Program-made: the position numbers and the translations under genes
Source of the DNA: Nostoc sp. PCC 7524
GTDB taxonomy: Bacteria; Cyanobacteriota; Cyanobacteriia; Cyanobacteriales; Nostocaceae
NCBI RefSeq assembly: GCF_000316645.1
Contig: NC_019684.1
Location: 2,819,501-2,883,500, forward strand
Direction: 5' to 3'
DNA length: 64,000 nucleotides
Shown: positions 57,536 to 64,000 of the stretch, in pieces
How positions within the stretch are numbered: the first letter of the stretch is position 1
Layout: every line of letters begins with the position of its first letter
Notes under the pieces: generated by a model
Seen by the model: the letters and a program-made list of their open reading frames with translations, nothing else
What the model was told of the DNA's origin: nothing
The model's database searches: none

Positions 57536-58465
57536 ATGCTGCTCAAAGATATACGGGATTATCAAATTCTTTTTCTTAGCTTGTTCCTGATTTTAGGAAT
57601 TGGAACAAGGGATTGGACACTGCGACCAGAATTAATTGCAGTAGCGATCACCACCTGTTTGGCTACTCAGTGCATCTTGTCATTAGTGAAAGCCAGAGGC
57701 AGCAGGGGAGCAGAGGCAGCAGAGGTGAAAATTTCAATGCCCAATGCCCATTCCCCAATGCCCAATCCCCTGAATATCCGCAGTGCTTTAATTACGGCGT
57801 TAGGACTTAGCCTACTATTACGGGCTGATCATTGGACAACGATGGCTTTAGCCGCAGCTAGTGCGATCGCTAGTAAATTTTTCTTGCAAGTCAACAATAA
57901 ACATTTCTTCAATCCAGCGAACTTTGGCATTATTTCTGCCTTGGTGTTCACCTCTGATGCTTGGGTTTCTCCAGGACAGTGGGGTGAAGAATGGTGGTAT
58001 GGGCTGTTATTTGCTGGTGCTGGGGGCATGATTTTGCAACGCATTGGCCGATGGGACACGACAGCCGCCTTTTTGGGTGCTTACTCATTACTAGAGGCTA
58101 TGCGTAATCTCTGGTTGGGTTGGACTTGGGACGTTTATTGGCATCGGTTAATGAGTGGTTCTTTGTTGCTATTTGCCCTGTTTATGGTGACAGATCCTCG
58201 CTCAATTCCCAATGCACGACTTGGACGCATAGTGTGGGCAGTCTGTATTGCCATCTTTACCTTTATTCTGCGGAATTACTTCTTTATTCCCACCGCAGTT
58301 TTTTGGGCATTGTTTATATTTGCACCGTTAACTATCCTGTTTGATTTTCTCTATGCAGCACCCCAATTTTCGTGGGTGAAAGTTAGGAAAAATCAGCCAG
58401 ATGAGCAATTAGAAACAGACAGTAACAATACCAACAACTCACCACTCACTACCCACTACTCATAA
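57536..58465 (+). CDS. RnfD/NqrB-family membrane protein, orphan
   Basis: A 309-aa membrane protein with about eight helices. Segments NKHFFNPANFGIISALVFT and LFMVTDPRSIPNARLGRIVW, with LRNYFFIPTAVFWALFIFAP, match RnfD/NqrB, the subunits that carry a covalently bound FMN in Na+/H+-pumping redox complexes. The SGAT-type FMN threonine motif is not visible, and no other rnf/nqr genes are near. Residues about 57-78 (ARGSRGAEAAEVKISMPNAH) are encoded by STRR-like DNA inserted in frame between helices. The next gene (DUF2330) starts 27 bp later, so the two are probably an operon. Confidence 0.82.
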   Translation: MLLKDIRDYQILFLSLFLILGIGTRDWTLRPELIAVAITTCLATQCILSLVKARGSRGAEAAEVKISMPNAHSPMPNPLNIRSALITALGLSLLLRADHWTTMALAAASAIASKFFLQVNNKHFFNPANFGIISALVFTSDAWVSPGQWGEEWWYGLLFAGAGGMILQRIGRWDTTAAFLGAYSLLEAMRNLWLGWTWDVYWHRLMSGSLLLFALFMVTDPRSIPNARLGRIVWAVCIAIFTFILRNYFFIPTAVFWALFIFAPLTILFDFLYAAPQFSWVKVRKNQPDEQLETDSNNTNNSPLTTHYS

Positions 58466-58492
58466 CTCAGCACTTTAAACACGAGGTATAAA

Positions 58493-59872
58493 ATGCAGCG
58501 TTTTCGATTTATTCTTCCATTGTTTTTGTTATTAATATTTGTATTGTGCTTTGCACCGACAGCTTGGGCATTTTGTGGATTTTATGTTGCCAAAGCTGAT
58601 GCCAAGCTATATAACAAAGCTTCTCAAGTGGTGATTGCCAGGGATAGCGATCGCACCGTCTTGACTATGGCGAATGACTACCAAGGCGAAGTCAAAGATT
58701 TTGCAATGGTTGTCCCTGTTCCTACAGTGATCAAAAAAGAGCAAGTGCGCGTCGCTGAACCCAAAATGATCGAACGTTTGGATGCTTTTAGCGCACCGCG
58801 TTTAGTAGAGTATTTTGATGAAGATCCTTGCGCCCCAGTCGCCCGAAGAAGATCTGCATTTTTAGCTGTACCCTCAGCCGCAGTTAATGAAGCAGAAAGT
58901 ACCAGACGCGATCGCAGTTTGGGTGTGACAGTCGAAGCACGGTTTAATGTAGGTGAATACGATATTGTCGTATTGAGTGCCAAAGAATCCGGTGGCTTAG
59001 AAACTTGGCTCAATCGCAATGGTTACAAAATTCCTAGAGGTGCAAAACAGTTACTCAAGCCATACATTCGTTCCTCAATGAAGTTTTTTGTCGCCAAAGT
59101 TAATCTAGATGAATTTGAAAAATCTGGTTATCAGTTTCTTCGTCCTCTACAAATTTCCTACCAATCACCCAAGTTCATGTTACCGATTCGCTTAGGGATG
59201 ATTAACTCCACCTCTGAGCAAGATTTAATTGTCTACGTCCTCTCACCCAAAGGACAAGCTGAAATCACCAACTACAGGACTGTCAAAGTTCCTTCTAATG
59301 TCAACATTCCTGTATTTGTCAAAGAAGAATTTGGCGACTTTTATAAATCCACATTTCAAACCGCTTACACCAAAGAAGGTAAAAAAGTCGCCTTCTTAGA
59401 ATATGCCTGGGATATGAGTAACTGTGATCCTTGTGCAGCTGATCCCTTAACATCAGAAGAATTGAAACAAGCCGGTGTATTTTGGCTAGATGGCGACTCC
59501 CCAAGCAACGCACCCATACCCCCAAACTTTCGTCGTTCCTTTCCAGTCAGTAACGTCTTCATTACTCGCTTGCACGTCCGCTACACCCGCGACAAATTCC
59601 CCGAAGACTTGATGTTTCAAGACACCTCTAACCGTGAATCCTTCCAAGGACGATACGTTTTGCAACATCCCTTTACAGGAGAAGTTAAATGTCAAGCAGG
59701 TAAAGAATATAAGCGTTCCTTACCAAGACGCTTTGAACAAGAAGCCCAAACCCTAGCCAAACTCACCAACTGGAACATCCAAGACATCCGGCGCAAAATG
59801 CGATTGACTATAGGTAATCTCACCAGTTCTTGGTGGGAAACGTTATTTTCCTGGCTGGGGATAAGGATGTAG
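58493..59872 (+). CDS. DUF2330 exported protein
   Basis: A 459-aa protein with a signal peptide (FILPLFLLLIFVLCFAPTAW, then AFCGFYVAKADAK) and the DUF2330 body: ASQVVIARDSDRTVLTMAND, FAMVVPVPTVIKKEQVRVAE, CAP at about 120, and FLEYAWDMSNCDPCAADPLT further on. The Cys pairs suggest disulfides or metal binding outside the cytoplasm. The C-terminus (LTSSWWETLFSWLGIRM) is hydrophobic and could contact the membrane. A Shine-Dalgarno GAGGT precedes it. It is paired with the RnfD-like gene; function unknown. Confidence 0.85.
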   Translation: MQRFRFILPLFLLLIFVLCFAPTAWAFCGFYVAKADAKLYNKASQVVIARDSDRTVLTMANDYQGEVKDFAMVVPVPTVIKKEQVRVAEPKMIERLDAFSAPRLVEYFDEDPCAPVARRRSAFLAVPSAAVNEAESTRRDRSLGVTVEARFNVGEYDIVVLSAKESGGLETWLNRNGYKIPRGAKQLLKPYIRSSMKFFVAKVNLDEFEKSGYQFLRPLQISYQSPKFMLPIRLGMINSTSEQDLIVYVLSPKGQAEITNYRTVKVPSNVNIPVFVKEEFGDFYKSTFQTAYTKEGKKVAFLEYAWDMSNCDPCAADPLTSEELKQAGVFWLDGDSPSNAPIPPNFRRSFPVSNVFITRLHVRYTRDKFPEDLMFQDTSNRESFQGRYVLQHPFTGEVKCQAGKEYKRSLPRRFEQEAQTLAKLTNWNIQDIRRKMRLTIGNLTSSWWETLFSWLGIRM

Positions 59873-60054
59873 TGGGAAGGTGAAGCAGGGAGATGAGGGG
59901 GATGAGGAAGATGAGGGGGAAAGAATAACGCTTATATTGACCAAATTTCACTACTAATTCTCGACTTCCCCATCTCCCCCTACTCTCAACTCAACGAATC
60001 TTGGAGGAGAGTGACACGTAATACTAATATATTCTTGCTGATGCTTATAACTTC
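59873..60054. repeat. STRR-like GGGGGATGAG repeats
   Basis: GATGAGGGGGATGAGGAAG units lie at about 59893-59920 and the complementary CCCCATCTCCCCC at about 59968, able to pair as a hairpin after the DUF2330 gene. Confidence 0.55.
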
Positions 60055-60075
60055 TTGCCTTTTGTCCTGCCTATC

Positions 60076-60726
60076 ATGGTTGAATTCGATGAACAGCTAC
60101 GTAACTTAGTTTCTCAAGTCTGTGGACACCCTCCTGGTAGTCCTCAACGTCAGAAGCTACTTACACAAATTATTCGTCTGAGTTCTAAGAAACTTTGGCG
60201 AGAAAATACCCCCTACTATCAAGACGCATTACAACAAACTTGGTTATATTGCTGCCGCAATATTTGTGAAGGTTTGACAGGGCAAAAATATGATCCTACC
60301 TATGGTAGTGTTGTGACTTGGCTAAATGCTTATTTAAAACGCAGATTACAAGATTTTTATATCAATCAAAATAAAGAACAGGCGATAACGGTATCGTTAA
60401 GGATTCGCCAGTCTAAATCGGGTGATAGTAGCGAAACTATTGATCCTGTCGAAAACTTGGCGGCTACCCCTGAAGCACCACCAATTTTAGAAGAGTTAGA
60501 AACTTGGATCAAAACAGATCCCACGGGAGATTTACGCAGCACTCATATTAAAGGCCGTCCTGATGTCAACTGTCAGGTGTTAATTCTCAAGCGCCTACCT
60601 CCGGAAGTGAGTTGGAAAGAATTGTCTGAAGAATTTGGGTTAGCGATTCCCACCTTAAGCAGTTTCTATCAACGCCAATGTTTGCCACGTTTGCGTAAAT
60701 TTGCTGAGTCAGAAGGTTTGATTTAA
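60076..60726 (+). CDS. Sigma-70-like regulator of filamentous cyanobacteria
   Basis: A 216-aa protein. The first part (LLTQIIRLSSKKLWRENTPY with YQDALQQTWLYCCRNI) resembles sigma region 2, and TYGSVVTWLNAYLKRRLQDF continues it. The end (EVSWKELSEEFGLAIPTLSS, FYQRQCLPRLRKFAE) looks like a region 4 helix-turn-helix. The middle linker is acidic. It fits the small sigma-like proteins seen in heterocystous species, but I cannot assign a known sigma factor. The start MVEFDEQLRNLVSQ is chosen for conservation; there is no clear Shine-Dalgarno. Confidence 0.72.
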   Translation: MVEFDEQLRNLVSQVCGHPPGSPQRQKLLTQIIRLSSKKLWRENTPYYQDALQQTWLYCCRNICEGLTGQKYDPTYGSVVTWLNAYLKRRLQDFYINQNKEQAITVSLRIRQSKSGDSSETIDPVENLAATPEAPPILEELETWIKTDPTGDLRSTHIKGRPDVNCQVLILKRLPPEVSWKELSEEFGLAIPTLSSFYQRQCLPRLRKFAESEGLI

Positions 60727-60745
60727 AGACAGATAATGAAAATTG

Positions 60746-60777
60746 AGCGATCGCAGTTGTTCTAGCGATCGCTTTTA
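60746..60777 (+). terminator. Terminator built from two HIP1 sites
   Basis: AGCGATCGC and GCGATCGCT pair around a 10-base loop and are followed by TTTT, 20 bp after the sigma-like gene. Two copies of the HIP1 octamer form the stem. Confidence 0.8.
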
Positions 60778-60990
60778 AATCAGCTTTTACTAAAAAAATT
60801 ATAAAAACCACGAAAAAGCAGTAACTTTTTCCAGCCAAAAATTAGATATTACTTATAGTTAATACCAATAAGGTAAGTAGCTCAGTGTTAAAAATTATCG
60901 CTATGGCAAGGCAGGAGGCAGGAGGGAAGAGGGTTTGAGCCTAGTTTATTTTTCTTAACATAGTTGTGTTTTTTCCCACCGACTTACTTA

Positions 60991-61093
60991 ATACCAATTC
61001 AAAGATTATTTGCAATACCTCAATCATCTGTAGGAGTGCAAGGCCTTGCGCCCCTAAATAATTTATTGGCCACATTCTTTTTTCAATTGGTAT
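60991..61093. repeat. MITE-like element with inner palindrome
   Basis: The outer inverted repeat ATACCAATT (60991-60999) / AATTGGTAT (61085-61093) encloses an inner palindrome TAGGAGTGCAAGGCCTTGCG with CCCCTA (61031-61056). No coding sequence lies inside. The flanks are T/A-rich (TTA before, AAA after). Confidence 0.65.
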
Positions 61094-61204
61094 AAAAATC
61101 ATGAATTAGGCGAATCTTATATATTCTTCACCTAATTTTGATTTCAATTAAACAAGCATACAAGATATGAAATAGCAACAGATTAAGTTATTAGGTGGCT
61201 TAAT

Positions 61205-63751
61205 GTGTCTTCATTTATATTCAAAATAAAATCAAAGTTACAATTCTGTATCTGGATTAGTAGCTTGTTATTTTTTTTCTTAGATTCAAAATCAACAACA
61301 GCAGAAATAATTCCAGATACAACCCTACCCATAAATTCTACTGTCAGACCATCAGGAAGCATCAGAATTATTGAAGGGGGTACTCAAAGAGGAGAAAATT
61401 TATTTCATAGCTTTCAAGACTTTTCTTTCTCTGTGCTGACAAGAAATCGCACAGGAAATACAGCCTTATTCAATCATGATTTAGGCGTAAAAAATATCAT
61501 CACTAGAGTCACAGGCAGTTTACCATCTAGGATTGATGGCTTGATTCAAACTCGGCCAGGTAGCACAGCAAATTTATTTTTAATTAACCCAAGAGGTATA
61601 ATTTTTGGTGCCAGTGCTATTTTAGATATTGGGGGTTCTTTCATAGCGACGACAGCTAATAGTGTCAAGTTTGCTGATGGTATAGAATTTGGTGTTAGTA
61701 ACTCTGAAACATCACCATTATTAACAGTAAGTGTGCCTGTAGGTTTGCAATTTGGCAATAATCCAGGTACGATTACACAGCCAATTTCTGACTTTATCCC
61801 TTTAGGTTTAGAAGTTTCTGAAGGTAAAACTTTAGCATTAATTGGCGGTGATGTTTCTTTAGTAAATAGCTTTTTGGCAGCCCCAGGCGGCAGAATTGAG
61901 TTAGGAAGTGTGACTAACAATAGTTTTGTTAGCCTCACGAAAATTGAGCAAGGTTACGCTTTAGGATACGCAGATATTGGTAGCTTTGGAGATATTCAAC
62001 TGACAGCAGGTACAATTGTCGATGCCAGTGACTTTCCTCGCCTCAATCGGGGTGGTGCTATCCAAATTCAAGGCAGAAATATTACTCTGGATGATTCTCT
62101 AGTTTTTTCTGTCACCTTCGGCTCAAGCACAGGTGAAAATTTGGTAATTAATGCTAGGGAATCGTTGAGATTAAATAATAGTTCTAACATTGCTACGGCG
62201 GCTCAAGGTGCAGGTAAAGCCGGAGATATTTTGATCACAGCCCAAGATACTGTACAACTAGGCGCAACATCATTTATAAGTTCACAAGTTTGTCCTTTGG
62301 GTGGAAACTGTGAAACCGTTACAGGGAATGGTGGTAACGTGACAGTTGCAACTAGACAAGTGTTGCTGACAGATGGTGGAGGTATAGAAGTTTCCACCTT
62401 TGGACAAGGAAATACAGGTAATATCCTAGTCACAGCTAGAGAAAGCATCAATCTGATTGGGGAAACTCCAGATGGCAATATTCCCAGTGGAATTTCTGCT
62501 CAAGTTGATCAAGATGCCATAGATAATCCAGGTAATGTCGGGAATATCACCCTCGAAACCACAAATTTAACTATTCAAAATGGGGCGCAAATCTCTAATG
62601 CTGCTAGGTATTCGGGTAAAGGGGGAAATATTACAATCAACGCCGCAGATAATATCTTGATTAGTGGCGCTTCACCATTTGCCACAACTTCACCTGTAGA
62701 TATTTATCGTAGCGGTATTTTTGTCTCTGCCCAACCCGGTGCGACGAATAACGTCGGTTCATTGGATATCAATACTCAATTGCTGACTGTAGAAGATGGC
62801 GGGAGAATCACAGCCGATAATTTTGGTGCAGGTGAGACGGATATACAACAGTTAAATGTCGGTAAGTTGGTAATTCGGGATGGGGGAGAAATTAGAACAG
62901 GTGCATTTGGCGCAGGTGCTAGTGGAACTTTGATTGTCAAGGCTAGGGATGGCGTAGAAGTTACGGGTTCTGGAAGAATTGCTGAGAGTAATGTTGCTAG
63001 TAGCTTGTCTAGTAGAACTGAAGGTGACGGTAAGGCAGGCAACTTAATGATTGATAGTAAAAGTCTATTAATTGCAGATGGTGGAGAAGTTGCTGTTAGT
63101 AGTCAAGGTAATGGTGAGGTAGAGAATTTAGAAGTTACAGCTCGTGATGTGAAATTAGATCAAGGTAAGATCACTGCATCTGGAGGTGCTAATATCACGT
63201 TTAACCTCAGAGGTTTATTGCTACTGCGTAATAATAGTCAAATTTTGACTAGGGCAGGTGGCAAGATTGCCATTAACTCACCGTTTATCGTGGCTTTCCC
63301 TCAAGAAAATAGCGATATCACCGCTAATGGGGAAGGTGGGAAAGTGACAATCAATACCAAGGGCATTTTTGGTTTAGTTGTACGTAGTCGAGAGGAACTT
63401 GAGCAACTTTTGGGAACTACCGACTTTAGTCAACTTGATCCTCAACGTCTACCAACTAACGACATTACAGCCTTCTCTCAACCTATCCCATCATTAAATG
63501 GCTTATTCACTATCAACTCCCCAGAAGTGGAACCTAGCCAGAGATTAGTCCAACTACCTACAGATATTCATTTATCCCAGCAGATGACTATAAGTTGTAA
63601 CCCTGCCTCTGCTGTACCTAATTCCCATAAAATTGTTGAAGCTCAGGGCTGGATGGTCGATGCTCATGGCAACATTGTTTTAGTTGCTCAAAAAACAACT
63701 AATCATCTACACCCTTGGTTGCCATCTGCTGCTTGTCATGTTCATAAATAA
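61205..63751 (+). CDS. Two-partner-secretion haemagglutinin-type exoprotein (TpsA-like)
   Basis: An 848-aa exported protein with a GTG start. After a signal peptide (CIWISSLLFFFLDSKSTTAE) comes the filamentous-haemagglutinin N-terminal secretion domain: TLPINSTVRPSGSIRIIEGG, NLFHSFQDFSFSV, FLINPRGIIFGASAILDIGG and SFIATTANSVKFADG. The rest is a right-handed beta-helix of repeated G-x-N/D strands (GNGGNVTVATRQVLLTDGGG, GKGGNITINAADNILISGAS). Such proteins leave through a TpsB outer-membrane pore, which is not in the window. The C-terminus is short and contains one Cys pair (SCNPASA, SAACHVHK). It overlaps the next gene by 14 bp. Confidence 0.9.
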   Translation: MSSFIFKIKSKLQFCIWISSLLFFFLDSKSTTAEIIPDTTLPINSTVRPSGSIRIIEGGTQRGENLFHSFQDFSFSVLTRNRTGNTALFNHDLGVKNIITRVTGSLPSRIDGLIQTRPGSTANLFLINPRGIIFGASAILDIGGSFIATTANSVKFADGIEFGVSNSETSPLLTVSVPVGLQFGNNPGTITQPISDFIPLGLEVSEGKTLALIGGDVSLVNSFLAAPGGRIELGSVTNNSFVSLTKIEQGYALGYADIGSFGDIQLTAGTIVDASDFPRLNRGGAIQIQGRNITLDDSLVFSVTFGSSTGENLVINARESLRLNNSSNIATAAQGAGKAGDILITAQDTVQLGATSFISSQVCPLGGNCETVTGNGGNVTVATRQVLLTDGGGIEVSTFGQGNTGNILVTARESINLIGETPDGNIPSGISAQVDQDAIDNPGNVGNITLETTNLTIQNGAQISNAARYSGKGGNITINAADNILISGASPFATTSPVDIYRSGIFVSAQPGATNNVGSLDINTQLLTVEDGGRITADNFGAGETDIQQLNVGKLVIRDGGEIRTGAFGAGASGTLIVKARDGVEVTGSGRIAESNVASSLSSRTEGDGKAGNLMIDSKSLLIADGGEVAVSSQGNGEVENLEVTARDVKLDQGKITASGGANITFNLRGLLLLRNNSQILTRAGGKIAINSPFIVAFPQENSDITANGEGGKVTINTKGIFGLVVRSREELEQLLGTTDFSQLDPQRLPTNDITAFSQPIPSLNGLFTINSPEVEPSQRLVQLPTDIHLSQQMTISCNPASAVPNSHKIVEAQGWMVDAHGNIVLVAQKTTNHLHPWLPSAACHVHK

Positions 63752-64000
63752 ATTTTTGAGAGTCTTTTGTCATTATTTATTAGGTAAAAAGCCAAAAATA
63801 AAACTCAGTTTATTTATATACTTTCTGGTTGGTTTAGTCTTGACAATCAATATCCCTGTACTGGCTGGCGAGGGTACACTGGGAACTTCTAAACCTGCGG
63901 TGAGTATGTCACTGGCTGCGTCGCAGTTGGTGAATACTGACAGTGACTTGTTGATAGAACAGGGTAAATCTTTATACGATGCTGGACGGTTTGCTGAGGC
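63738..64000 (+). CDS. Start of a TPR (probably CHAT-domain) exported protein, truncated by the window
   Basis: An open frame from ATG 63738 to the right edge (about 87 codons). It has an N-terminal membrane/signal helix (LSLFIYFLVGLVLTINIPVL, then AGEG) and ends in LIEQGKSLYDAGRFAEA, the start of a tetratricopeptide repeat. In filamentous cyanobacteria, haemagglutinin-type genes are often followed by TPR-CHAT protease-like genes, which fits; the CHAT part would be outside the window. The start overlaps the previous stop by 14 bp, suggesting coupled translation. Confidence 0.72.
   Translation, partial: MFINKFLRVFCHYLLGKKPKIKLSLFIYFLVGLVLTINIPVLAGEGTLGTSKPAVSMSLAASQLVNTDSDLLIEQGKSLYDAGRFAE

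Larger units (their letters stand above)
60727..61204. other. Intergenic region before the haemagglutinin-type gene
   Basis: 478 bases. After the terminator there is GGCAGGA-type repeat DNA (about 60907-60930), a MITE-like element at 60991-61093 and then an AT-rich leader without a clear Shine-Dalgarno. Confidence 0.55.

Overview
The window looks like chromosomal DNA of a filamentous, heterocyst-forming cyanobacterium of the Nostoc/Anabaena type. The signs are frequent GCGATCGC (HIP1) octamers, many heptamer tandem repeats of the STRR kind between genes (and in places inside them), a phycobilin gene (pcyA), a nifJ-type pyruvate:ferredoxin oxidoreductase, PEP-CTERM proteins, and very large WD40/STAND proteins. 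The species cannot be fixed from sequence alone. I see no rRNA, tRNA or CRISPR array.

Layout. 1-4.5 kb: the start of nifJ (minus strand, running off the left edge), a decayed IS5-type element with TTA target duplication, an Hsp20 chaperone, an SMR drug transporter and a repeat-rich spacer. 4.5-22.2 kb: two giant STAND ATPases, each with 14 WD40 repeats. One is caspase-nSTAND-WD40, the other HTH-NB-ARC-WD40. They flank a secreted-protein locus: a PEP-CTERM protein and an RTX/choice-of-anchor/Calx-beta giant that is cut in two by an IS1-type element. 22.2-29.6 kb: a Mn2+ riboswitch with its TMEM165/GDT1 exporter gene, a TPR membrane protein, a cyanobacterial hypothetical, a homocysteine-biosynthesis (DUF39) protein, an Rpn-type nuclease and a PaaK-like ligase. 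29.7-38.9 kb: a tandem pair of zinc-ribbon Ser/Thr kinases that share an unnamed C-terminal module, a BON lipoprotein, a histidine kinase, a retropepsin-like protease, uridine phosphorylase and pcyA. 39.2-43.7 kb: a stress-type cluster (DUF2267, phosphoribosyltransferase, HPF-cold-shock fusion, small ORF, glycine-rich membrane protein, ChaB) with an IS701 element inside it. 44-48.7 kb: rpe, a subtilase-like protein with an unusual Asp position, and a beta-sandwich/CbbX-like AAA fusion. 48.8-51.7 kb: a PEP-CTERM gene split by a complete ISL3 element that carries a four-helix-bundle passenger gene. 51.8-60.8 kb: a decayed toxin-antitoxin pair, ilvA, a DUF1350 protein, a membrane GTPase, an RnfD-like protein with a DUF2330 protein, and a sigma-like regulator. 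61-64 kb: a two-partner-secretion haemagglutinin-type protein overlapping the start of a probable TPR/CHAT gene.

How it fits together. This is a mosaic of housekeeping genes (nifJ, udp, pcyA, rpe, ilvA), signalling and possible immunity or cell-death genes (STAND, caspase, kinases), and surface or secreted proteins, heavily worked over by mobile DNA. Four IS elements of four families (IS5, IS1, IS701, ISL3) can be delimited by their inverted repeats; three have target duplications, and two visibly interrupt host genes. Several families of small palindromic elements recur within the window. The observations most worth follow-up are the ISL3 element with its passenger gene, the two 14-repeat STAND proteins, the shared extracytoplasmic module of the twin kinases, the RnfD-like/DUF2330 pair, the AAA fusion, and the layered control of the Mn exporter.
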